From: Cupriavidus sp. D39
Lineage (GTDB): Bacteria > Pseudomonadota > Gammaproteobacteria > Burkholderiales > Burkholderiaceae
Length of the DNA: 64,000 nt
Assembly: GCF_026627925.1 (NCBI RefSeq)
Contig: NZ_JAPNLE010000009.1
Location: forward strand, 1,736,001-1,800,000
Direction: 5' to 3'
The notes under the pieces were generated by a model. That model saw nothing but the letters and a program-made list of their open reading frames with translations, ran no database searches and was not told the origin of the DNA. Within the stretch, counting starts at the first letter, position 1. Each line of letters starts with the position of its first letter. Both the position numbers and the translations under genes were made by a program. Positions 1 through 7,697 of the stretch are shown one piece after another.

Positions 1-1310
1 CGGCAGGCGCCGCGCGAAGCCGCTGGCCAGGTACGCCTCGGCGTTGAAGAGGGGAAGGCGCCCTTCTCCCGCGCCAGCCCGGCCGATGCCAGGTAAGCGG
101 TATCGCGCAGGGTCTGCGCGATGCGCGCGGCCAGCGCGCGCCCCGCCTCGCTGTCGTAGCGGATGCCCAGCATCACCAGCGCGCTGCCCAGCCCGAGGAA
201 GCCCAGGCCGATGCGCCGCTTGGCGTGTGCCTCGGCCTGCTGCTCCAGCAACGGCCAGTAGGTGACGTCGAGCACGTTGTCGAGCATGCGCACCGCCAGC
301 CGCACCACCTCGGCGAAGGCCTCGAAATCAAAGCGGCTGTCCGTGCCGAAGGGCTGGCGCACGAAGCGGGTCAGGTCGATCGAGCCGAGGTCGCAGCAGC
401 CATAGGCCGGCAGCGGCTGCTCCGCGCAGGGATTGGTGGCCTCGATGCGCTCGCAGTAATAGAGATTGTTGTCGTCGTTGATGTGCGACAGGAACAGGAT
501 GCCGGGCTCCGCATGGTCGTAGGTGGCCTGCATCACCTGGTCCCACAACTGGCGCGCCGGCACGCGGCGATGGACCCACTGCCCGTCGTCGCGCCGGTAG
601 GCGCCATCGGCGATGGTTTGTGCCGCGGGCTCGGCCTCGTGCACCAGTTCGACCTCGCCATCGGCCTCGACCGCGCGCATGAAGTCGTCGCCCACGCCGA
701 TCGAGAGATTGAAGTTGGTCAGGTCGCCCTGGTCCTTGGCGTGGATGAAGGTCTCGATATCCGGGTGGTCGCAGCGCAGCACCCCCATCTGCGCCCCACG
801 GCGCGAACCGGCGGACTCCACCGTGGCACAGGACGCATCGAACACCTTCATGAACGACACCGGCCCCGAGGCGCGCGAGTGCGTGCCCCGCACCAGCGCG
901 CCGGCTGGGCGGATCGCGGAGAAGTCATAGCCCACGCCGCCGCCGCGCCGCATGGTCTCCGCAGCCTGCGCCACCGCCGTGTAGATGCTCGGCTTGCCGT
1001 CACGCGCTTCGGACACGGAGTCGCCCACCGGCTGCACGAAGCAGTTGATCAGCGTGGCCTCGATGCGTGTTCCCGCCGCCGAGTTGATGCGCCCGGCCGG
1101 CACGAAGCCTTGCTCCTGCGCCCACAGGAAACGCTCGGCCCATTGCTCGCGCTGCGCCTCGGGCTCCGCCTCGGCCAGCGCGCGCGCCACCCGCTGGCGC
1201 ACATCGGCGGCAGTCGCTTCCTCACCCTTGGCGTACTTCTCCAGCAGGACCTCCGTGGAGATGTCCTGGGGCGGCAGCGTGGCGCGGAGCATCTGGTCTT
1301 TGGCATTCAT
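1..1310 (-). CDS. nrdJ: Adenosylcobalamin-dependent (class II) ribonucleotide reductase, N-terminal part
   Basis: Reduces ribonucleotides to deoxyribonucleotides using a B12-derived radical, in the cytoplasm. The reverse strand reads from ATG at 1310 to the window edge, about 435 residues, so the C-terminus lies outside. The active-site features of the large reductase fold are visible: Asn-Cys-Phe at residues 89-91 (the reducible cysteine), an arginine- and glycine-rich substrate loop near 121-128, and Asn-Pro-Cys-Ala-Glu at 293-297, the radical cysteine and its partners. The run of four G at 51-54 shifts the frame; one more G restores the expected Gly-Ala-Phe-Pro-Leu-Phe-Asn reading, so a sequence error is likely. 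The gene is divergent from ffs, and no cobalamin riboswitch fits in the short gap. Confidence 0.93.
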   Translation of the reverse strand, partial: MNAKDQMLRATLPPQDISTEVLLEKYAKGEEATAADVRQRVARALAEAEPEAQREQWAERFLWAQEQGFVPAGRINSAAGTRIEATLINCFVQPVGDSVSEARDGKPSIYTAVAQAAETMRRGGGVGYDFSAIRPAGALVRGTHSRASGPVSFMKVFDASCATVESAGSRRGAQMGVLRCDHPDIETFIHAKDQGDLTNFNLSIGVGDDFMRAVEADGEVELVHEAEPAAQTIADGAYRRDDGQWVHRRVPARQLWDQVMQATYDHAEPGILFLSHINDDNNLYYCERIEATNPCAEQPLPAYGCCDLGSIDLTRFVRQPFGTDSRFDFEAFAEVVRLAVRMLDNVLDVTYWPLLEQQAEAHAKRRIGLGFLGLGSALVMLGIRYDSEAGRALAARIAQTLRDTAYLASAGLAREKGAFPSSTPRRTWPAASRGAC

Positions 1311-1412
1311 CGTGGATCTCGCAGGTGTCTGGGTTGCATGACTCAATCAATTTACGCAATCAATTTCGCGGAAATCCGCCGGACCCGCCCGCTCTGGGTT
1401 ACAATGCCGACC

Positions 1413-1510
1413 GGACGGGCCTCCTCGCATGGTGGCGCGGTCAACCTGGTCAGGTCGGGAACGAAGCAGCCACAGCCGTTTTCCGCCAGTGCCGAGGGTC
1501 GGGCTCGTCC
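1413..1510 (+). ncRNA. ffs: 4.5S RNA, small signal recognition particle RNA
   Basis: The RNA partner of Ffh in co-translational targeting of membrane proteins. The conserved apical domain is recognisable at about 1437-1475: a GGTCAACC segment followed by the CAGGTCGGGAACGAAGCAGCC core. The outer ends pair (GGACG at 1413-1417 with CGTCC at 1506-1510). A TACAAT -10 element lies at 1400-1405, eight bases before the proposed 5' end. The 3' end of the gene doubles as the left boundary of the integrated element that follows. Confidence 0.9.
1497..1510 (+). repeat. attL candidate (14-bp core, left copy)
   Basis: This is the last 14 bases of ffs. The identical sequence recurs at 12506-12519 in the same orientation, which is the arrangement produced by site-specific recombination at a gene end. 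Confidence 0.8.
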
Positions 1511-1573
1511 GCCTCATACTCCACAATCCTTGTACGCCAATACTTTACGGCAAATCAAGGACTTCCAGCCAGC

Positions 1574-1602
1574 CAGTGTGTCTTTTCAGTGTGTCACTTG
1601 AG
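1574..1602 (+). repeat. Possible integrase arm-type sites, left end
   Basis: CAGTGTGTC occurs at 1574-1582 and again at 1587-1595, 13 bases apart. The second copy extends to GTGTGTCACTTGAG (1589-1602), which matches 13 of 14 bases of 12422-12435 near the right end. Both lie about 70-80 bases inside the core repeats, as integrase arm-binding sites do. Function is inferred. Confidence 0.5.
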
Positions 1603-1611
1603 CAATCGCAA

Positions 1612-3117
1612 ATGACGACTGACAAAATGGCAAAGCGATCCACTGGCGTTCACCGCCGTAGCGGTTCCAACGTCTGGCAATGGAAAATCAAAGCACCGAA
1701 AGACCTTCGACACCTGTACCCATCCGAATGGGCGCATCGGTGTTCGCTTGGGACTCCTGTCCTTCAAGACGCCAACCGCAAGGCTACCGAACTTAACGCA
1801 GAGTGGCATGCTCGCTTTCATGAGCAGCGCATAGCGTTGAACCCGTTGCGGATTGAGAAAGTCACGCCCGAAATGGGGCGGATGATTGCTCAACGGACAC
1901 TGCATGACACCCTCAACAGGGAGGATGTGCGGATCGACCAGTCTTGGCGCAAGGACTTACTCCGATACCATCGCGGCGTGGGCATAGTTGGGATGCAATC
2001 CGTTGCGCAAGACATGGGGATTGCCTTTACCGAAGACACACCCGGAGCCGGTGAGGCTCTGCGGCACTACCTGCAACACCTAGAAGAACCTCTGAGTGCA
2101 AAGCTTGTAGAGCAACCCCCAGCACCGACACCGAAAGCGATTGCAGACGCAAAGCCACGCACCCTACGGGATGTGTTTGACCGCTGGAAAGCGGCAAAGC
2201 GTCAGGATACGATTGACAAGACCGAACGAGTACTGGAGATGTTTGAGCAGCAGTTCGGCAACCCTCCCCTGACGACAATCAAGCGCGATCAAGGCGATGC
2301 CTTCCGGGCATGGCTACTGCAACAAGACGGGGCATCCAAGACCAAGCATGATCGACTGACGGCGTTGAAGTCGTTGTTCAACTACGCACGTAGCGATCTG
2401 GAATGGCTTGACCGTAATCCGTGGGAACGTCTTGATATCGAGTACAAGACCGAGAACAAGCGGCGACCTTGGACGGCAGCGCAAGTACAAGCATTCTTCT
2501 CGTTGCCACTGTTCACCCGGTACGACTTGCCCACAAACCAATGGAGGGCCGGTAGGGATGCTGCGTACTGGATTCCGTTGCTAGGCTTGTTCACTGGCGC
2601 ACGCATCAGTGAACTTTGCCAACTCCGTGCTGTGGATGTTGTCACCCGTGACGATCAAACATTCATCTGCATCAACGACGAAGGCGAAGGCTCAACCGTC
2701 AAGACGGCGGCAGGCGTCCGAGACATTCCATTGCACAGCGAACTCGTTCGGCTTGGGTTCCTTGAGTACGTGGAAGCTACCAAGCAAGTCGGGCATGATC
2801 GGCTATGGCCTGATTTGAAGCTTCGCAAGGATAAACCCGGCGGTTACTTCTCCGCGTGGTTTGGTGAGGCCCGGAAGCTGGTAGATGAAGGCGTACCAGA
2901 CTTCCACAGCTTGCGGCATACGGTGCGCACCAAGATGACTGAAGCCGGGATTGCAGACGCCGTGCAAGACAAAATTACGGGGCACGATGGTCCGGGCAGC
3001 GTAGGGACTAAGGTCTACAGCCATCCGGTTGCGATACTGCGCACCGCAGTGGAAGCGATCAAGTATCCCGGACTGGCCTTGGGCAAGGTGTACGGGCAGC
3101 CAGCCGGAAAGTACTGA
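1612..3117 (+). CDS. Tyrosine-type site-specific integrase
   Basis: Recombines the element into and out of the chromosome. The N-terminus (residues about 5-50) resembles the DUF6538 segment common in such integrases, followed by a SAM-like DNA-binding region and a C-terminal catalytic domain. The catalytic arginine is in Gly-Ala-Arg-Ile-Ser-Glu-Leu near residue 331, the His-x-x-Arg box lies in Ser-Leu-Arg-His-Thr-Val-Arg near 430-437, and the nucleophilic tyrosine is in Lys-Val-Tyr-Ser-His near 468. The frame is open upstream into ffs, but ATG at 1612 removes that overlap; ATG at 1627 is an alternative start. About 502 residues is a normal length. Its position just inside attL supports its assignment to this element. 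Confidence 0.9.
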   Translation: MTTDKMAKRSTGVHRRSGSNVWQWKIKAPKDLRHLYPSEWAHRCSLGTPVLQDANRKATELNAEWHARFHEQRIALNPLRIEKVTPEMGRMIAQRTLHDTLNREDVRIDQSWRKDLLRYHRGVGIVGMQSVAQDMGIAFTEDTPGAGEALRHYLQHLEEPLSAKLVEQPPAPTPKAIADAKPRTLRDVFDRWKAAKRQDTIDKTERVLEMFEQQFGNPPLTTIKRDQGDAFRAWLLQQDGASKTKHDRLTALKSLFNYARSDLEWLDRNPWERLDIEYKTENKRRPWTAAQVQAFFSLPLFTRYDLPTNQWRAGRDAAYWIPLLGLFTGARISELCQLRAVDVVTRDDQTFICINDEGEGSTVKTAAGVRDIPLHSELVRLGFLEYVEATKQVGHDRLWPDLKLRKDKPGGYFSAWFGEARKLVDEGVPDFHSLRHTVRTKMTEAGIADAVQDKITGHDGPGSVGTKVYSHPVAILRTAVEAIKYPGLALGKVYGQPAGKY

Positions 3118-3555
3118 AGCCAGCACAAGCCCCACAAGCGATTATTCGGGGTGGGACCACCCCACCCCTATCCGCACCCATGAAAGGCCGCTGGCGGCTC
3201 TGTATAGCCCCTACGGGGCCATCTCCGCACGTACAGTGCACGACACATGGTGCGATAGCACGTAGCAGACTGAGGCAATGCTAGGGAATGGGGGACTACC
3301 TAGCGAGTAGCCAGGCCCTGGCGCTATCGTTGTCAAGAGCTTTCTTCTGCTTTGCGCAAAGAGCCTAGTTAGGCATCCAGTAACATTCAGTTACAATTTA
3401 GCCCTTGCATACCTACTTGACAGATGATAGGTATCCGATTATACTATGCGCATAGTCGAGGAAAAGACTTCCCCGATAACACTGTATGTCAATCTCATCA
3501 GCCTGTCAACCGGAAACCTCCATGACACAGCGAGCAATTTACGAAGGAACCTCTC
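3118..3555. other. Intergenic control region of the element
   Basis: No gene is seen here. The stretch holds a 7-bp-arm hairpin at 3148-3163 just after the integrase, further short hairpins near 3185-3225, and a strong promoter with two inverted repeats (listed separately) that faces the small-gene operon. Confidence 0.6.
3409..3456 (+). promoter_or_regulatory. Sigma-70 promoter covered by two inverted repeats (operator candidates)
   Basis: TTGACA at 3417-3422 and TATACT at 3440-3445 are separated by 17 bases, a near-consensus promoter reading rightward. The arms ATACCTA (3409-3415) and TAGGTAT (3428-3434) flank the -35 box. A perfect palindrome, ACTATGCGCATAGT, at 3443-3456 covers the end of the -10 box and the likely start point. 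This layout suggests a repressor-controlled switch for the replication operon. The repressor is not identified; the ribbon-helix-helix-like protein at 5057 is one candidate. Confidence 0.7.
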
Positions 3556-3873
3556 ATGCACCTGAAGCCGACTTACCATCCACGAACCACCCACAGTCTC
3601 GTCTATTACCAGCGCGTTCTTCTAGCTCTGATTGACGGTATCAACCGCGACTTGTCACAGCAGCAGATTGCCGACCTCTTGAACGAGAGCGCCCTGCCGT
3701 CACCGCGAGGACGAGCATGGACCGTGGTGGCCGTACGCAAATCGCTATTCAAGCTGCGCCACGCTGGCACCGAGCCTAGCAAGCTGCACGCCGCTTTGAT
3801 GCATCTGTTCTTCTGCGGAACGATCACGAGGGATCAGGCTAACGTGCTCATCACCCCCAGCCGCGTACTCTGA
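3556..3873 (+). CDS. Small helix-turn-helix-like protein of the element
   Basis: A 105-residue protein of unknown function, starting behind a good ribosome site (AAGGAAC). Residues about 28-52 read Gln-Gln-Ile-Ala-Asp-Leu-Leu-Asn followed by Pro-Ser-Pro-Arg-Gly-x-x-Trp and a Val-Arg-Lys-x-Leu helix. This resembles the segment of large serine recombinases that recognises DNA, but there is no catalytic domain. It may be a DNA-binding accessory factor such as an excisionase or regulator. It is the first gene after the 3409-3456 promoter, which suggests an early role. The family assignment is a resemblance only. Confidence 0.55.
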   Translation: MHLKPTYHPRTTHSLVYYQRVLLALIDGINRDLSQQQIADLLNESALPSPRGRAWTVVAVRKSLFKLRHAGTEPSKLHAALMHLFFCGTITRDQANVLITPSRVL

Positions 3874-3987
3874 ATCCCTGCGCCGCATTCGCGGTTCGCC
3901 TCTCCCACATTACCAAACTGCAATATCCACTTCCGTGCGAATACTCGCCACGGCTGGACAACGCACGTCAAACGATAAAGGAATCAT

Positions 3988-4212
3988 ATGACCAAATCAC
4001 TGCCACTGACTACAGACGAACTAGTCGACCACATCGCAAAGAATCCAATTGACTGTACGCGCCACAGTAGGCAATTGCTCGTGGACTATGGAGACATTTT
4101 CCACTGCACAGTCAATCTCAGCACGCTAACCCTTGCCGCACTCTTCAATGGCTACATTGTAGTACCTCTGAGCGACGGCAGAATTTTCCGGTTCTGCAAG
4201 TTCTCACAATGA
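3988..4212 (+). CDS. Hypothetical protein, 74 residues
   Basis: Not recognised. A small acidic-to-neutral protein with a ribosome site (AAAGGAAT) just before ATG. The first half is hydrophilic; the second half has alternating hydrophobic residues and may form beta strands. No membrane segment or signal peptide is seen. It lies in the same direction as the other small element genes, 114 bases after the previous one. Confidence 0.5.
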   Translation: MTKSLPLTTDELVDHIAKNPIDCTRHSRQLLVDYGDIFHCTVNLSTLTLAALFNGYIVVPLSDGRIFRFCKFSQ

Positions 4213-4290
4213 CAAGCCACAATGTTAATACACCAAAGGAAGCGATTGCTTCCCTTTTTCATTGCAACACCAATACTAAGGATCAATACC

Positions 4291-4512
4291 ATGAAACCGC
4301 AAGTTCGCAAATCCAAAACACAAGCACCAGCCAATCCAGCGCCACCGAGCGTGAAAGCCGGAAACGACACCATGGCGACCAAGTTTCTGGACACTATCAC
4401 TTCACTGCGCGTCGAGTTAACCGCACTGAAAGATCAGGTTAAAACTCTGCAATCTGAACTTGCAGAAGCTAAGGCCGTGCAAACCGCGAAGACTGTAATC
4501 TACAAATACTAA
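4291..4512 (+). CDS. Small coiled-coil protein
   Basis: A 73-residue protein of unknown function. The N-terminal third is basic and rich in Pro, Ala and Lys. Residues about 35-63 form a heptad-like helix with Leu and Val at the repeating positions, typical of a short dimeric coiled coil. The ATG at 4291 follows AAGGATC; an upstream in-frame start at 4222 lacks a clear ribosome site. The next gene begins 11 bases later, so the two are probably co-translated. Confidence 0.55.
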   Translation: MKPQVRKSKTQAPANPAPPSVKAGNDTMATKFLDTITSLRVELTALKDQVKTLQSELAEAKAVQTAKTVIYKY

Positions 4513-4522
4513 GGAAAACGAA

Positions 4523-4999
4523 ATGACGAACAATACCAAACTTCAACCGCCTGCGAACTTGGACAATACCAAGCTGATCACGCCTCAAGAGTATGACGCC
4601 TGGAAGGATGCATGGGCCGATTACCGAGAAGCGATCCACGCCGAGCATGAGCGTGAACGACTGAAAGAACAATCTGCAACAGCGTATGCAAACCGGAATC
4701 TGACGGATGCTGAATACCACGCCGAAGCTGTGAAGCGCGAGAAAGAGGAAAAGTCACGGCAGGCCGAACGGGCCGCAATCGCCAGGGCCGAAGCGCTGGC
4801 TATGGATTCTTATTTGTCATCGCAACCTGACGTCGCAGATGTGTGCGAGACCTCGGAATACATCTACATGCTCCGATTGCAACATTGGTTTAGTTTTGGC
4901 TATGTCATGGCGGAAGACTCAATCCAAGGCTGGTTCCCAGGCTACTACGCTGTGAAGCTGCACAAGCCAGTACCAGCCACGAAGGCTAAGGCCAAGTAA
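4523..4999 (+). CDS. Hypothetical charged helical protein, 158 residues
   Basis: Not recognised. Behind an AAGGAAAACG ribosome site lies a protein whose middle (residues about 22-95) is very rich in Glu, Arg, Lys and Ala and should be a long helix. It is followed by a more globular C-terminus with Trp, Tyr and Phe (about 110-150) and a Lys-Ala tail. No catalytic motif is visible. It lies between the coiled-coil gene and the ribbon-helix-helix-like gene in what looks like one transcription unit leading to the helicase. Confidence 0.55.
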   Translation: MTNNTKLQPPANLDNTKLITPQEYDAWKDAWADYREAIHAEHERERLKEQSATAYANRNLTDAEYHAEAVKREKEEKSRQAERAAIARAEALAMDSYLSSQPDVADVCETSEYIYMLRLQHWFSFGYVMAEDSIQGWFPGYYAVKLHKPVPATKAKAK

Positions 5000-5056
5000 T
5001 CCAATATCACGGCACGAGGCTGTACCACCAGCCTCACCTCAGGAGATTAAATCATC

Positions 5057-5263
5057 ATGCCAACCACGAATAAGTCCGGTCGTCAAACCTTGCAAGGTAA
5101 AGACGGTGTAATGCTGGAAAGACGTTACGTTTATATGCAGCCTGAGACCTGGGCTGCGTTGCACAAATTGGTACAGACCACACAACTGAATCAATCCACA
5201 ATTCTTGAAACGCTCATCTCCAACGCTGGCAAGGAAATTACAAACGATGTCACAATCAGCTAA
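5057..5263 (+). CDS. Small ribbon-helix-helix-like protein
   Basis: A 68-residue protein after an AGGAGA ribosome site. Residues about 19-58 run strand (Leu-Glu-Arg-Arg-Tyr-Val-Tyr-Met), helix (Pro-Glu-Thr-Trp-Ala-Ala-Leu-His-Lys-Leu-Val), a turn with Asn-Gln-Ser, and a second helix (Thr-Ile-Leu-Glu-Thr-Leu-Ile). This is the layout of MetJ/Arc or CopG-type DNA binders that control plasmid copy number. Its 3' end overlaps the helicase start by 17 bases, which implies translational coupling. A role as regulator of the replication genes is inferred. Confidence 0.6.
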   Translation: MPTTNKSGRQTLQGKDGVMLERRYVYMQPETWAALHKLVQTTQLNQSTILETLISNAGKEITNDVTIS

Positions 5264-6482
5264 CCCGCAATTCTTGTTGTTTTCCCGTTACCTCGACTCC
5301 TTGGGCTGGTGCTTCCTCGCTTCCGAGAAGTACACCACCGTCCGTCTATACAATCGCTTCACTAGGGTTACACCACCCGAGGCAGCGTTACCAGATATGT
5401 TTAGACGATGGGACACCACCAACACCCCTCCCGATGGAATCGCCGGATATCTCCGGCGCTCTCTACCCCTCGTGTTTGGACACAAGTTCCAACCTGCCGG
5501 TGACAATTTCGTAAGTGAATACGGCACGCTATGGTGCAACACTTATCGCCAATTCGAGCCAGTCACCACAGACACCAAAATCTCCCCACTATTTACCGAA
5601 TTCTTGGAACGTTTGTTCCCTGACGGATACGACCGGCGCACATGTACACAATGGCTTGCCCACTGTTTTCAAAAGCCACAGGAACGTCCGTCATGGCATT
5701 TACTTCTCGTCAGCCAGAGCGGAACTGGTAAAGGTTTTCTCTTCAATGAAATCCTAGCTCCGCTGCTGCTGCACACGTCGATAGCTCCAAGCTTTACCAA
5801 GATTACATCGCAATTCTCTACCGTGCTGGAAGATAATCTATTGTGCCTTCTGGACGATCCACGGAAGGGTAGCGATGAAACCATGACACGCCTGAAATCA
5901 ATATTGTCTGAAGAATCGGCACCTGTGGAGCACAAAGGCGAGATGGCAAGAATGGTACGCACATACACCAGATTCATTCTCGCTTCCAACCTTGACCGTC
6001 CATTACGCCTTGACGAAGACGATAGGAGATGGTTTTCACCTGCCAAGCTGGTACACCGTGAATCGAAGGAAGAGACGCAGGAATTTATCTCTCGACTTGG
6101 CGCATGGCTGGACGAGCCTGACAGCCTGAGCATTATCTACAACTGGTTTATGCAATATGACTTGTCAGGATTCAACCCGAAGCATATTGCACAAAGTCAG
6201 CAGCTACTGACGATGATTGGCATGAGCAAGAATGCTTTGGATGACGTCTATGCAGACTACTTCGCAGAGAATCCAGTGTTGCATGTTACCGACCTGCAAA
6301 AACATATCGTTGACTCTGGTTACACCAAGCCGCAAAACGCCGCCATCAATCACGCCCTGGTAGAGAGTGGCTACCGGTCGCAAGAACTTCTACTTGAAGG
6401 AAACCGCAGACGGTATTGGGTCAGGTGCGAACTAGACCGGAAAGCCGCTCAAGCCATCCTAGACGCTGTGCCAGCCTTCTGA
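5247..6482 (+). CDS. Replicative helicase of the phage/plasmid primase-helicase type (DUF5906-like)
   Basis: Probably unwinds the element's origin during autonomous replication. Of about 411 residues, residues about 150-175 hold a Walker A loop (Ser-Gln-Ser-Gly-Thr-Gly-Lys-Gly). A Walker B-like strand, Leu-Leu-Cys-Leu-Leu-Asp-Asp, follows near 200, and near 245-275 comes Phe-Ile-Leu-Ala-Ser-Asn with a downstream Asp-Asp-Arg-Arg-Trp (sensor and arginine-finger positions). This order matches the helicase half of VirE/D5-like proteins. There is no primase domain, so priming must come from the host or another gene. ATG at 5247 has an AAGGAAAT ribosome site. Iteron-like repeats begin at the stop codon. 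Confidence 0.78.
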   Translation: MSQSANPQFLLFSRYLDSLGWCFLASEKYTTVRLYNRFTRVTPPEAALPDMFRRWDTTNTPPDGIAGYLRRSLPLVFGHKFQPAGDNFVSEYGTLWCNTYRQFEPVTTDTKISPLFTEFLERLFPDGYDRRTCTQWLAHCFQKPQERPSWHLLLVSQSGTGKGFLFNEILAPLLLHTSIAPSFTKITSQFSTVLEDNLLCLLDDPRKGSDETMTRLKSILSEESAPVEHKGEMARMVRTYTRFILASNLDRPLRLDEDDRRWFSPAKLVHRESKEETQEFISRLGAWLDEPDSLSIIYNWFMQYDLSGFNPKHIAQSQQLLTMIGMSKNALDDVYADYFAENPVLHVTDLQKHIVDSGYTKPQNAAINHALVESGYRSQELLLEGNRRRYWVRCELDRKAAQAILDAVPAF

Positions 6483-6612
6483 TAACACGCATAGACCCGG
6501 CAATAACACGCATAGAACACGCATAGATTCGAGTTATCCGTGTTACTGCAAACCGTTGCTGGATAAGGGCTGGCGGCGGTTTTCTCGCCAATAACAAGCA
6601 TACCACGCATAA
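6482..6612 (+). repeat. Iteron-like direct repeats, candidate replication origin
   Basis: ATAACACGCATAG occurs at 6482-6494 and 6503-6515. A shortened copy, AACACGCATAG, follows at 6516-6526, with diverged copies at 6591-6602 (ATAACAAGCATA) and 6603-6612 (CCACGCATAA). The first two copies start 21 bases apart, about two helical turns. Immediately after a replication helicase, such repeats are typical of plasmid-type origins where an initiator binds. Origin function is inferred. Confidence 0.65.
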
Positions 6613-6703
6613 CTTTCACCGTACTATTAAATGCGAAGCATGCCCATTGCTGCCTGAGCATATTCCCTTCGCACATCCCATACAGCGCGTTAGCGCCATC
6701 CCC

Positions 6704-7279
6704 ATGACTGAACAGAATGCAAGCCACGGCGCACAGCCGTCATACGATTCAAAATTCGAACAGCGCATTGCGCCAACGATGCTAAGCCTTGGCTTCGTCC
6801 GCTGTGACGATTACTACAACGACGCCAGCGGCTTGCCGCTCGTCTTCACCGACAAGCAGGATGCACCATACCGGGCGAAGCCAGACTGGCACCATCCACG
6901 CCTGGACTTGTACGTTGAAACCAAGTGTCATGCTTTGAACAACAAGACCAGCCAGAGCACGGCCAACAGAGCGCTGGATCGTCAGCGCAATTACCGAGGC
7001 GGAAGACTGATCCTGAAAGACCTGCTGAACCTCCAGTGGAGCCACAGCCGTTACAAGCAAGCTGGTGTCCAGTTTGTTCTCACGCCTCAGAACCTTGTCG
7101 TTGTCTTTGACGAGCCTATCCCGTTTGACGAGATGTTGACGTACAAGAAAGCTGGCTTGGTAGCGATCAACATCGACAGCCTTCGCAGCTACCTCGGATA
7201 CATCCACTTCGCCCGTAAGGGATTGGCATTGCAGTTTGACATGCCATACCGGGAGCAAGGCGTTAGCTTCGTGCTGTAA
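6704..7279 (+). CDS. Unknown protein with a possible PD-(D/E)XK nuclease motif
   Basis: About 191 residues from ATG at 6704; an earlier in-frame start at 6647 would add 19. Residues about 57-78 read Lys-Pro-Asp-Trp, then a short spacer, then Leu-Asp-Leu-Tyr-Val-Glu-Thr-Lys-Cys-His. This is the Asp ... Glu-x-Lys arrangement of PD-(D/E)XK nucleases such as junction resolvases. The rest mixes alpha and beta with no membrane segments. Its place right after the iteron-like repeats suggests a role in replication, resolution or origin recognition. The nuclease call rests on a short motif only. Confidence 0.5.
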   Translation: MTEQNASHGAQPSYDSKFEQRIAPTMLSLGFVRCDDYYNDASGLPLVFTDKQDAPYRAKPDWHHPRLDLYVETKCHALNNKTSQSTANRALDRQRNYRGGRLILKDLLNLQWSHSRYKQAGVQFVLTPQNLVVVFDEPIPFDEMLTYKKAGLVAINIDSLRSYLGYIHFARKGLALQFDMPYREQGVSFVL

Positions 7280-7697
7280 CGACGAATGACAAAATTAGCT
7301 TAGATTGCTAAGCAAACTTACGCGTTCAATTCTTCATAACGCATGCGCGGCACGCGCCAACACCACGAATTGCACCGAAACTGGCCCAAATACTGGATAT
7401 CCATACAGTATCGTGTCGTCAAAGGCGGCTGCAAGGGCTTGATTCTTCGTTGTATAACCCTTGAAAAGTGTGTTATGTGATTGATTTATAAGGCTTTTTT
7501 GCACGTCTATAGCCAGGTTGTTAGCGCCATCGGTGCCAGTTTTACCAAGTCCCTTCCCTGCCGGATAGCCAGTTCCATTTGAGTATAGCCCAGCCGAACC
7601 GCGATTCCAGCTTTGGAAACTGGTTCGATAAGTGCCATTGCACAACCCTAATCGAACTGCTATATTGCGAACTATCCAAAGCGAACCGAGAGCAAGA
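7280..7697. other. Gap with a possible minus-strand gene remnant
   Basis: No confident gene. On the minus strand the frame ending at 7334 is open across about 7334-7660 without a good start. Its translation is unusually protein-like: a Gly- and Asn-rich stretch followed by helix-forming and hydrophobic segments ending near a Val-Ser-Val-Gln-Phe-Val-Val-Leu run. It may be a fragment of a lost gene or a chance frame. The start of the serine recombinase lies at its right edge. Confidence 0.3.

Noticed and set aside
1311..1412. A cobalamin riboswitch upstream of the B12-dependent reductase
   Set aside because: The gap is only about 100 bases and no B12-box-like conserved segment was found.
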